From: Acidobacteriota bacterium
GTDB lineage: Bacteria > Acidobacteriota > Terriglobia > Terriglobales > Acidobacteriaceae
DNA: 6,032 bases
Assembly: GCA_028873155.1 (NCBI GenBank)
Contig: JAGWML010000186.1
Span: 1 to 6,032 of the forward strand
Direction: 5' to 3'
How positions within the stretch are numbered: the first letter of the stretch is position 1; each line of letters starts with the position of its first letter. The notes under the pieces were generated by a model. That model saw only the letters and a list, made by a program, of their open reading frames with translations. It had not been told where the DNA came from and searched no databases. This document shows positions 1 to 5,877 of this stretch, in pieces. A program made the position numbers and the translations under genes.

Positions 1-840
1 GCGATTGTGACGAAGACAGATCCGCGGTCAGCCGTCTATCCGCTGAATGTTCCGCGCACTTGCGGGAAGTGCCACGGGAATGACGGGCTGGCGAAGGATC
101 ATCACTTGTCAAACGTGTATCCAAGTTATCTGGATTCCATTCACGGAGCCGCATTGAGCACAGAGGGGTTGCTGGTCGCAGCCAATTGCCAGAGCTGCCA
201 CGGGTCACACCATATTCTGAGCCACAAGAATCCGGAGAGCGCCACATATCGCGCCAACATTCCGGCCACATGCGGAACATGCCATGCAAAGATCACGATG
301 GAGTATGCGAGCGGCGCGCACGGGCACGCATTGTCACGAGGGAATCCGAAGGCTCCTGTCTGCACAGATTGCCACACAACACACGCCATTCAGCAGCCGG
401 CGGAAGCAGCCTTTCGCGCGCATACGGCACCGCTCTGCGGATCGTGCCATGCCGACAAGGCAACGACCTATCGGGACACATTCCACTCGCAACTCAGCAT
501 GCTGGGCGGCTATGTGGACACAGCCCGCTGCTGGGACTGTCACGGCTCGCATGAGGTGCTCCCTGCGCGAGATCCGCGCTCTCCTGTTGCGCCGGCGAAC
601 CTTGTGCAGACCTGCGGGCAGTGCCATGCGAATGCGAATGCGCGGTTTGTGCAGTACCAGCCGCACGCGAATGCGCGTGACATGCGGACAAATCTGCCGC
701 TCTATCTGGTGCGGCTGTTTATGAATCTTCTGCTTGCGAGCGTGCTGACGTTCTTCCTGATTCATACCGTTCTGTGGATTGTCCGCGCAAGGCTGGAGCA
801 GATGAAGAACAACGCAGCGAATGGAGGCAAGAATGCCTGA
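1..840 (+). CDS. Membrane-anchored multihaem cytochrome c, 5'-truncated
   Basis: The reading frame is open from base 1; a GTG at 7 is in frame but no signal peptide follows, so the true start lies upstream. Counting that GTG as residue 1, seven CXXCH haem c sites are visible at 19-23, 61-65, 89-93, 119-123, 144-148, 175-179 and 203-207. They fall into repeats of the form CxxCHGSHxxL, then a Pro/Ser/Asn linker, then TCGxCH. Single histidines between pairs (about 46, 105/107, 160, 220) are likely distal ligands. The C-terminus has one hydrophobic helix (about 231-259, with His253 inside it) and a short basic cytoplasmic tail. This predicts a periplasmic haem domain held by a C-terminal anchor. 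The stop overlaps the start of the cytochrome b gene by 8 bp, so the two are probably co-translated and form one electron-transfer complex. The specific electron donor or acceptor cannot be read from the sequence. It could instead be named a cytochrome c3/NrfB-like or doubled-CXXCH protein. Confidence 0.93.
   Translation, partial: AIVTKTDPRSAVYPLNVPRTCGKCHGNDGLAKDHHLSNVYPSYLDSIHGAALSTEGLLVAANCQSCHGSHHILSHKNPESATYRANIPATCGTCHAKITMEYASGAHGHALSRGNPKAPVCTDCHTTHAIQQPAEAAFRAHTAPLCGSCHADKATTYRDTFHSQLSMLGGYVDTARCWDCHGSHEVLPARDPRSPVAPANLVQTCGQCHANANARFVQYQPHANARDMRTNLPLYLVRLFMNLLLASVLTFFLIHTVLWIVRARLEQMKNNAANGGKNA
823..827 (+). promoter_or_regulatory. Ribosome binding site of the cytochrome b gene
   Basis: GGAGG lies 5 nt before the ATG at 833, inside the end of the cytochrome c gene. 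It favours this ATG over the in-frame ATG at 821, which would place the GGAGG inside the coding sequence. Confidence 0.7.
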
Positions 841-1699
841 GGCGGAGCGAATCGAAGAAAAGCATGTGGCTGCACAGGAGCCGCCTGAGCGCTACTTTGT
901 GCGCTTCACGGCGGCTCAGCGCTACCTGCACGTGGTGCTGCTCACGACGTTTCTGGGCCTTGCGGCGACTGGACTTCCGCTGCGCTTCAGCGACAGCTTC
1001 TGGGCGCAGGGTATGGCCAGGACAGTCGGTGGTTTCGGGGCCATCCTCTTCTTTCACAAGTTCTGCGCGCTGGTGCTGACAGTCGCTTTCGCGATTCACG
1101 TGGTGGATATCTTCCGGCGCGCATGGGTGCGGCGCGAGAAGGGCATCTTCTGGGGGGCGACGTCGATGGTCGCAAACTGGAAGGATGTGAAGGATCTGCT
1201 GGGACACTTTCGCTGGTTTGTCGGCCTGGGAGCAAGGCCTCGATTTGAGCGCTACGCCTACTGGGAGAAGTTCGACTACTGGGCGGTTTTCTGGGGCATG
1301 GTCGTGATTGGATTTTCGGGATACGCGATGTGGTTCGCGCCGTTCTTCGCACGGTTCATGCCTGGCTGGGCGCTGAATGCGGTGCTGATTGTGCACAGCG
1401 AAGAGGGTCTGCTAGCAATCTTGTTCATCTTCATGATTCACTTCGTCAACACGCACCTGCGGCCGGATAGCTTCCCGATGGACATGGTGATCTTTACGGG
1501 CGTGGAAAGCGAAGAGGAGTTCAAGAAGAAGCGGCGGGATGAGTATGAGCGCCTGAAGCAGGAAGGGACGCTGGACAGGCGCGTGGGTCGGGTACCGGAG
1601 GTTTCACTGGTGCGCCTGTCGCGCGTGGTGGGCTTTACCGCAATCGGCGTTGGGCTGGTGCTGCTGGTGCTGACTCTGCTGGCAATGTCCGGCCGCTAG
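833..1699 (+). CDS. FdnI-like di-haem cytochrome b membrane subunit
   Basis: This 288-residue integral membrane protein resembles the cytochrome b subunits of formate dehydrogenase-N, Ni-hydrogenase and thiosulfate reductase. Five hydrophobic segments are visible at about 31-50, 70-93, 150-170, 183-206 and 264-285. Histidines sit where haem b ligands are expected: His33 in helix 1, His75/His89 in helix 2, and His188/His203 in helix 4. The stretch HLRPDSFPMD (208-217) after helix 4 is typical of the FdnI-type family. A charged Lys/Arg/Glu segment (226-245) follows, then a fifth helix, which four-helix FdnI does not carry in that arrangement. Start ATG 833 is chosen for its GGAGG. The start overlaps the end of the multihaem c gene (ATGCCTGA). 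The inferred role is moving electrons between the (mena)quinone pool and the periplasmic multihaem partner. No iron-sulfur or molybdopterin subunit is in view. The stop codon interlocks with the opposing gene. Confidence 0.88.
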   Translation: MPEAERIEEKHVAAQEPPERYFVRFTAAQRYLHVVLLTTFLGLAATGLPLRFSDSFWAQGMARTVGGFGAILFFHKFCALVLTVAFAIHVVDIFRRAWVRREKGIFWGATSMVANWKDVKDLLGHFRWFVGLGARPRFERYAYWEKFDYWAVFWGMVVIGFSGYAMWFAPFFARFMPGWALNAVLIVHSEEGLLAILFIFMIHFVNTHLRPDSFPMDMVIFTGVESEEEFKKKRRDEYERLKQEGTLDRRVGRVPEVSLVRLSRVVGFTAIGVGLVLLVLTLLAMSGR

Positions 1700-2130
1700 A
1701 CGCGCCACTCGTCGGGGCGCCAGCTCTGGATGCGCTGCTTGATTTGCTTGCGGTTGAGGTTGTGCTCCAGCGCCTGCTTGGCAAGCTCCACCACCTCGTC
1801 ATCACTGGCGAAGCGCAGACCGATGAGCTGATCTTCAGTGAGCTTGTAGATCTGAGTGTGCCACTCGGCGGGGGCGAGCGCCTGCAACCGGAGGCGCTCT
1901 TCCAGGCGGATGACGCGGTCCTGCACCTTGAGGGGATATTGCCGCAGGCGAAAGAGAGCGCCGAGAGCCGCGATGGAAAGCACGAGGAACCATGCTGCGT
2001 AGAAATCGCGGCGGTGCACGACAAAGGTGATAGCAACGATGAGGTTGATCAGCAGGACCCAGGCGAGGACAAAGTGAAAGAGCGGGTCAAGCTTGGCGTG
2101 GTTCTTGAGGTTCTGCGGAGTCTTACTCAT
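1696..2130 (-). CDS. DUF6526-type small membrane protein
   Basis: This 144-residue protein has a short polar N-terminus (residues 1-15, containing QNxKNHAKxDPLFHF), two adjacent transmembrane helices (about 17-38 and 43-61) and a cytoplasmic-looking C-terminal half. The latter carries the motifs QDRVIRLEERLRLQ (70-83), LRFASDDE (105-112) and a Lys/Arg-rich helix ending in WRPDEWRV. This pattern matches my memory of the DUF6526 family, which has no known biochemical function. The ATG overlaps the stop of the upstream gene as ATGAGTAA, 8 bp shared, implying translational coupling. An AAAAGGAA purine stretch about 12 nt before the ATG is a rather distant ribosome binding site. The stop codon shares the four bases CTAG with the end of the convergent cytochrome b gene. 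The family name is from recognition of the sequence style; the membrane topology is read directly. Confidence 0.85.
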   Translation of the reverse strand: MSKTPQNLKNHAKLDPLFHFVLAWVLLINLIVAITFVVHRRDFYAAWFLVLSIAALGALFRLRQYPLKVQDRVIRLEERLRLQALAPAEWHTQIYKLTEDQLIGLRFASDDEVVELAKQALEHNLNRKQIKQRIQSWRPDEWRV

Positions 2131-3190
2131 CGGCGTTCACATTCCTTTTGGCGTTGATGGCTGCGGGGCCGGCGGAAGATGCGCGAATCTCGGTTGAACC
2201 CTCATTGGCGGTCCGCAGATCGGCGCTCTCAAGATTCTGCGAGGGTGCAGCAGGAGATGTCAATGCTGAAAGATTTGTGGGCCCAAGCACTTCGGGATGT
2301 TTGGGGATGAGGTGGTAGCGTCCGCGCACGAGATAGTCCACAAAGATGCCGCCTGCGAGGTAGGGATTCATCGCCACAAGAGGAATGGCATAGCCGGTGG
2401 TCATGAGCGATTCAGAGATGCTCTTGTTGGAGCGGCTCATGCGGCGGTATCCGGGAACCTGAGGAATCTCAAAAACCTTGACATCGACATCTGGATGGCG
2501 GCGGCCGTAGCGCACCAGCTTGTAGGCGATCTGCTTGGGCGTGGTCATCCCAGCGTCCGGAAAGAAGCTGCGGCTAAAGACGCCGGGGAAGTAGAAGTTC
2601 ATCGTGTCGCGGGCGAAATCGGCGCAGTTGTCGAAGAGCAGGTCGAAGTGCGAGGTGTTCTGCGCGGCGTTCATGCGCGCCATGAAAGCGGCATCCTGCG
2701 CGGCGGTGGTGTTGAAGCGGAAGGCGTAAATGCGGCGCTCGTAGGCCACGCCGACGAGTTCCGACCAGCCGCCGTGGAAGAAGTTGCCTTCGATGACGTG
2801 CGGGCCCAGGCTTTCAAGGTGGGATTCGTGGTAGTTGTCGCGAAGGCGCTCGACTGCGGCGTGATCGGCGTGCTCGGGCACTGCGGTCGGGTCCGTTGTG
2901 GAGTAGAGATAGGGGACGAGCGGAACGGCGATCCAGTCGTAGTCGTCGATGCCCTGATAGCGCGAGATGACTGCTCCGTCCTCTCCTGGACGGCAGGGGC
3001 GCAGTTGGGTGAGCGTCTCGGCGCAGATGTGCTCGAAGTAAATGGCGGTGTGCCCGGTGGGATTGACGGCGCCGAAGAAGCCGTAGGGCTCTTCCAGCAA
3101 CAGGGCGGCCTGCGCCCGGCAGTTTGGGCAGAAGACAGCAAAGAAGGCAAAGGCCAGGAGGGCGAAAACAAATGTGCTGTTCTTGCGCAT
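2123..3190 (-). CDS. Secreted protein with permuted papain-like (H...NC) core
   Basis: This 355-residue protein has a clear signal peptide: basic RKN, a hydrophobic core at residues 7-20 and a likely type I cleavage after AQA (26-28). The mature part has GHTAIYFEHIC with His47, and about 140 residues later FDLLFDNCADFARD with Cys189. A histidine in GHxxIY followed by NCxxF is the order seen in circularly permuted NlpC/P60 (LRAT-like) papain folds and in DUF4105/Lnb-type periplasmic domains. It may therefore be a cysteine hydrolase or acyltransferase acting in the envelope; this is inference. Cys56 and Cys66 could form a disulfide. The last 50 residues are Ala/Ser-rich and low in complexity. 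ATG 3190 is preferred over an in-frame TTG at 3205 because it gives a compact signal peptide, but neither has a well-placed ribosome site; an AAGGAG lies about 38 nt before the ATG. It is followed directly by the DUF6526 gene. Confidence 0.85.
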   Translation of the reverse strand: MRKNSTFVFALLAFAFFAVFCPNCRAQAALLLEEPYGFFGAVNPTGHTAIYFEHICAETLTQLRPCRPGEDGAVISRYQGIDDYDWIAVPLVPYLYSTTDPTAVPEHADHAAVERLRDNYHESHLESLGPHVIEGNFFHGGWSELVGVAYERRIYAFRFNTTAAQDAAFMARMNAAQNTSHFDLLFDNCADFARDTMNFYFPGVFSRSFFPDAGMTTPKQIAYKLVRYGRRHPDVDVKVFEIPQVPGYRRMSRSNKSISESLMTTGYAIPLVAMNPYLAGGIFVDYLVRGRYHLIPKHPEVLGPTNLSALTSPAAPSQNLESADLRTANEGSTEIRASSAGPAAINAKRNVNADE

Positions 3191-3381
3191 AGTTGGCTTC
3201 GTCAATCTTGGTCGAGCGCGAGATTCTCCTTACAGGGTACGACAGGCAGAGCGCGTCATGCCGGTGCGTTTGTGGCTGCTGAGTGGTTTGAACCCGATGC
3301 CACCGTCCTAGTTGCCTGCGCGCGTGGATGAAGTATTCCATTGGTTAGAGGAAAAGGTATGGTGGCGGCAACGGATTGAGT

Positions 3382-3397
3382 CTGATAGCGTTATCTG
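3382..3397. promoter_or_regulatory. CG-centred palindrome, possible LacI-family operator
   Basis: The 16-mer CTGATAGCGTTATCTG has GATA and TATC arms symmetric about a central CG, with an outer matching C/G pair. LacI-family regulators usually bind even palindromes with a central CG, and the site lies 65 bp before the start of a carbohydrate-esterase gene, a typical LacI-family target. Two symmetric positions mismatch and no regulator gene is in the window, so the assignment is tentative. Confidence 0.35.
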
Positions 3398-3450
3398 GCC
3401 GGAACTGGAGAGCGCAAACGGACGGTCGACGTTTCGGTAACCCCAACATG

Positions 3451-3455
3451 TGAGG
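3451..3455 (+). promoter_or_regulatory. Ribosome binding site of the SASA esterase gene
   Basis: TGAGG ends 6 nt before the GTG at 3462. The alternative in-frame GTG at 3450 overlaps this site and has no purine-rich site of its own, so the site decides the start in favour of 3462. Confidence 0.6.
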
Positions 3456-3461
3456 CCAGAT

Positions 3462-4964
3462 GTGAAAATCGCCGCTGTGGTGCTTTGTCTAGTTTCGTCT
3501 GCAGCTTTGTCAGCACAGATCACTCTTCCGCGTGTTCTCTCCAGCCACATGGTGGTGCAGCGGGACCGGCCGGTTCACGTGTGGGGCATGGCCGCGCCGG
3601 GTGAGGAGGTTGCGGTTGCGTTCCGCGGGGAGAGCAGGACGACGGCGGCGAATGAGTTGGGGCGCTGGGAGACGTATCTGAAGCCGGGCGCGGCGGGCGG
3701 GCCGTTCACGATGACGGTGCGGAGCGAAGCGGCCGCTGCGACAGCGCAGACGATCACGCTGGACGATGTTCTGGTGGGCGACGTGTGGATCGCGTCGGGT
3801 CAGTCGAACATGGAGTTCGCGATGCGGCAGGCGGCGACGGCGGCCGAGGATCTGCCGAAGGCGAGCATCCCGGAGATGCGGCTGCTGATGGTGAAGAAGA
3901 AGGCAGCGGAGTATGCGCAGGACGATGTGGAGACGGATGGCTGGGCCGCTTCGACACCGGAGACAGCGCGGGATTTCTCCGCAGTGGCCTGGTATTTTGC
4001 GCGAGAGATTGGCGCGCGCGAGCATGTGCCGGTGGGCGTGATCGATGCGACATGGGGCGGGACGGTGGCGGAGGCATGGACGCGGCTGGCGGCGCTGGGT
4101 GAGAACGCATCGCTGGCGCCGGTATTTGCCGTGCGAGGCAAGATGACGGACGCCGAGGGGGATTTGCTGCTGCGCGACAAGGATGAAGAGCAGCAGCGCG
4201 AGGCCGCGAAGGCGGCAGGCAAGCCAGAGCCGCAGTTTCCCCTGCGTCCGTGGCATCCACCGCTGGCGAGCTGGGGACCGGGATTGCTGTGGAACGGGAT
4301 GATTGCGCCGCTGACGCCGACGGCGATTCGCGGAGTGATCTGGTACCAAGGCGAGAGCAACAGCGCGCTGGCGCGCGCGCCGATTTATGAGCGCGTGATG
4401 CGGACGCTGATTGAGGACTGGCGGCGCGAGTGGGGCATTGGCGATTTTCCCTTCCTGTTTGTGCAGATTTCGAACTTCAAGTCGACGCCGGCGGAGGACT
4501 TGGCGCTCTTGCGCGATCAGCAACTGAAGACGCTGGCAGTGAGCAATACGGCGATGGCGGTGACGATCGATATTGGGAACCCGGACAATGTGCACCCGAC
4601 GGACAAGGTGGACGTGGGACACAGGCTGGCGCTGGCGGCGCGGGCGCTGAGTTATGGCGAGCGGGTGGAGTACAACGGGCCGATGTTCCGCGAGGCAACG
4701 CCGGAGGGCGCGGCGATGCGTGCGTGGTTTGACGATGCGCAGGGGCTGACGGCGAAGGGCGACTTGTTGACGGGGTTTGAAGTGGCGGGCGCGGATGGGA
4801 GGTTTGTGCCGGCGGCGGCGCGGATTGAGGGCGAGACGGTGGTGGCGCTGAGCCCGGAGGTGAGCGCGCCGAAGTTTGTCCGTTACGGATGGGCGAACAG
4901 CCCTCAGTGCAATCTCTTCAACGGAGCGGGTCTGCCGGCGTCGCCGTTCACGTCAGTGAAGTGA
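3462..4964 (+). CDS. Secreted SASA-family (SGNH) acetylesterase
   Basis: This 500-residue protein has a short signal peptide (MKIAAVVLCL..., likely cleavage after LSA near residue 18). An N-terminal beta-sandwich-like region follows, containing LPRVLSSHMVVQRDRPVHVWG, here residues 22-42. The catalytic SGNH domain shows GQSNM (113-117, nucleophile Ser115), WYQGESN (294-300, block with Glu298/Asn300) and NVHPTDK (376-382, catalytic His378). The C-terminus has the family-typical YGWANSPQCNLFNGAGLPASPF. These are the hallmarks of the 'sialate O-acetylesterase' family (PF03629). In soil bacteria such enzymes often remove acetyl groups from plant or microbial glycans rather than sialic acid, so substrate is undecided. 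The enzyme is exported to the periplasm or outside. The GTG start is set by the TGAGG site. It is transcribed alone, with a palindrome upstream, and ends 4 nt from the convergent DUF190 gene. Confidence 0.93.
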   Translation: MKIAAVVLCLVSSAALSAQITLPRVLSSHMVVQRDRPVHVWGMAAPGEEVAVAFRGESRTTAANELGRWETYLKPGAAGGPFTMTVRSEAAAATAQTITLDDVLVGDVWIASGQSNMEFAMRQAATAAEDLPKASIPEMRLLMVKKKAAEYAQDDVETDGWAASTPETARDFSAVAWYFAREIGAREHVPVGVIDATWGGTVAEAWTRLAALGENASLAPVFAVRGKMTDAEGDLLLRDKDEEQQREAAKAAGKPEPQFPLRPWHPPLASWGPGLLWNGMIAPLTPTAIRGVIWYQGESNSALARAPIYERVMRTLIEDWRREWGIGDFPFLFVQISNFKSTPAEDLALLRDQQLKTLAVSNTAMAVTIDIGNPDNVHPTDKVDVGHRLALAARALSYGERVEYNGPMFREATPEGAAMRAWFDDAQGLTAKGDLLTGFEVAGADGRFVPAAARIEGETVVALSPEVSAPKFVRYGWANSPQCNLFNGAGLPASPFTSVK

Positions 4965-4968
4965 GCTG

Positions 4969-5301
4969 CTACTTTTTCTCCGGCATGAGGATAGTTGTTT
5001 CCTGCACCTCGATGAGGCCGGAGTCGATGCGCTTCTGGAGTTCGGGCAGAACGGCGTCGACCTTTTCGCGCGACTCAATGAACTCGATCTGGATGGGCAG
5101 GTAGTCGGAGATCTCGAGGATGTGCGCGGCATGCATGCGGTGGGCTGCGCCGAAACCCGCGACGCCTTTGATGACGGTGGCCCCGGCGACGCCGCTGCGA
5201 TAGAGGAAGTCGAGGAGGCTGGTGTAGACCGGGACGTGATGGTGCATGGCGCCGTCACTGAGGTAGATGGTGACTTTGACCGCCTTGCCGGATTGGAGCA
5301 T
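4969..5301 (-). CDS. DUF190 (PII-like) protein of the fluoride operon
   Basis: This 110-residue soluble protein matches the DUF190 family (PF02641), which has a PII-like ferredoxin fold. Recognisable parts are KVTIYLSDG (9-17), a core GVAGATVIKGVAGFG (37-51), the AHRMHAAHILEISDYLPI segment (53-70) and a terminal beta strand GLIEVQETTIL. Signal peptide and membrane segments are absent, so it should be cytoplasmic. The ATG at 5301 has a strong GGGAGGG site 4 nt upstream on the same strand. It lies 62 nt behind crcB, and DUF190 genes commonly neighbour crcB, so a role in sensing or regulating fluoride or the channel is plausible, but its biochemical function is not established. A same-frame open stretch runs further upstream through crcB (to 5880), but that is a GC-rich out-of-frame shadow. 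The TAG stop is 4 nt from the stop of the convergent esterase gene. Confidence 0.9.
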   Translation of the reverse strand: MLQSGKAVKVTIYLSDGAMHHHVPVYTSLLDFLYRSGVAGATVIKGVAGFGAAHRMHAAHILEISDYLPIQIEFIESREKVDAVLPELQKRIDSGLIEVQETTILMPEKK

Positions 5302-5363
5302 AGGCCCTCCCGGGACAACGAAGGATTGTAGCCTGAGCGGACGCTGCGGTCGAGTTGAGCCGA

Positions 5364-5741
5364 TTATGGAATGAGGTCGGCGAGAGCGGTGCCGAGCCAG
5401 ACCGATGCAAGGCCCAGGATGAGGCTGCCGATGGCGTAGAGCGCGGCCAGCGCGAAGGCGCCGGAGCGCAGAGTGGAGAGCGTCTCCCACTCGTAGGTGG
5501 AAAAGGTGGAGTATGCGCCGATGAAGCCGACGGGGATGAGATAGCGCCAGGCCGGGCTGAGCTCGACGCGCTTGCCGAGCCAGGTGAGCGAGAAGCCGAT
5601 GATGAAGCATGCGGTGAGGTTGATGACGAAGGTGCCGTAAGGAAATCGGGTTCCCATGCGGCTGCCGACAGTGGCGCCGACCCAGTACCGTGCGATGGAG
5701 CCGAGCGCTCCGCCGGCGGCGATGAGCAGATATTTCTGCAA
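5364..5741 (-). CDS. crcB: CrcB/Fluc fluoride channel
   Basis: This 125-residue, four-helix protein is a fluoride-selective channel of the CrcB/Fluc family, which works as a dual-topology dimer to let cytoplasmic fluoride leak out. Visible signatures are GGALGSIARYW (10-20), GTFVINL with Asn41 (36-42), and GFIGAYSTFSTYEWE (72-86) around the helix break that binds the central Na+. Phe80 is present but the usual second phenylalanine of the pore 'Phe box' is Tyr83. Helices are at about 5-25, 36-56, 66-88 and 96-120. I chose the TTG at 5741 (reading MQKYLLIAAGG) because GAGGAG sits 6 nt upstream and the N-terminus then matches the family; a longer TTG start at 5762 would add seven residues and bury that site. 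The gene is preceded by a fluoride riboswitch and followed by DUF190, together a fluoride detoxification operon. Confidence 0.96.
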   Translation of the reverse strand: MQKYLLIAAGGALGSIARYWVGATVGSRMGTRFPYGTFVINLTACFIIGFSLTWLGKRVELSPAWRYLIPVGFIGAYSTFSTYEWETLSTLRSGAFALAALYAIGSLILGLASVWLGTALADLIP

Positions 5742-5747
5742 GGCCTT

Positions 5748-5753
5748 CTCCTC
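5748..5753 (-). promoter_or_regulatory. Shine-Dalgarno of crcB, with complementary leader segment
   Basis: On the minus strand GAGGAG ends 6 nt before the TTG at 5741 and fixes that start. The seven bases GAGGAGA (5753-5747) are perfectly complementary to TCTCCTC (5780-5774) in the leader, with a 20-nt loop. The ribosome site could therefore be hidden in a hairpin. The pairing is directly visible; its regulatory use is inferred. Confidence 0.55.
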
Positions 5754-5797
5754 TGCGAGCAACGCGCCGGCCTGAGGAGACAGAGGGCCAGCGAAAA

Positions 5798-5808
5798 CGC
5801 GGTGCGCG
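5798..5808 (-). terminator. Weak hairpin plus UUUU in crcB leader
   Basis: Read on the minus strand, CGCG-CAC-CGCG is followed at once by TTTT (5797-5794). This is the only hairpin with a U-run between the aptamer and crcB. With four pairs and a short U-run it is a marginal intrinsic terminator and may mean nothing. Confidence 0.15.
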
Positions 5809-5842
5809 CGAATTTGAAATTGTGCAGGGATCGCGCCGGGGC

Positions 5843-5877
5843 ATGACTCCGCGACAGGACAGCCTGCCAGGAGTCAT
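5843..5877 (-). promoter_or_regulatory. Candidate expression-platform hairpin of the fluoride riboswitch
   Basis: On the minus strand ATGACTCC (5877-5870) is perfectly repeated in inverse as GGAGTCAT (5850-5843). Between them GGCAGG (5868-5863) pairs with CCTGTC (5858-5853; one G-U) around a CTGT loop, so the whole element folds into a long two-part hairpin. Its first arm contains the GACTCC strand needed for the aptamer pseudoknot, so hairpin and ligand-bound aptamer exclude each other. No U-tract follows the hairpin. Confidence 0.55.

Larger units (their letters stand above)
3191..3461. other. Divergent intergenic region
   Basis: This 271-bp gap separates the papain-fold gene (minus strand) from the SASA esterase gene (plus strand), so it must hold promoters for both. 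No hexamer pair with good spacing stands out. A weak plus-strand candidate is TTGCCT (3312-3317), 16 nt, TATTCC (3334-3339). A GTGGC/GCCAC inverted repeat flanks a GGTTTGAACC segment around 3271-3302 but does not fold as a tRNA. The palindrome at 3382-3397 is listed separately. Otherwise I see no gene or RNA here. Confidence 0.6.

Noticed and set aside
628..680. Short GCGAAT-type repeats near the end of the multihaem gene
   Set aside because: They encode the HANANAR/HANAR residues and are explained by local codon repetition; too short to be a mobile or regulatory repeat.
1702..1720. GCGCC...GGCGC hairpin near the convergent gene ends
   Set aside because: Five pairs with a nine-base loop and no T-run on either side. 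It lies inside the DUF6526 coding sequence and is common in such GC-rich DNA.
3271..3302. GGTTTGAACC segment flanked by GTGGC/GCCAC, resembling a tRNA T-arm
   Set aside because: No acceptor, D or anticodon arms of the right size can be assembled around it on either strand.
2297..3331. A 344-codon plus-strand open frame opposite the papain-fold gene
   Set aside because: Composition is Val/Gly/Ala/Glu-rich with no motif or ribosome site. The minus strand carries a signal peptide and conserved-looking H...NC motifs.
3359..3379. Six-codon mini-ORF (MVAATD) after GAGG upstream of the esterase
   Set aside because: Too short to separate from chance, with no attenuator-like hairpins or repeated regulatory codons.
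3510..4622. A 370-codon minus-strand open frame opposite the esterase
   Set aside because: Arg/His/Pro/Leu-rich translation typical of an antisense frame in GC-rich DNA. The plus strand holds all SASA catalytic blocks.
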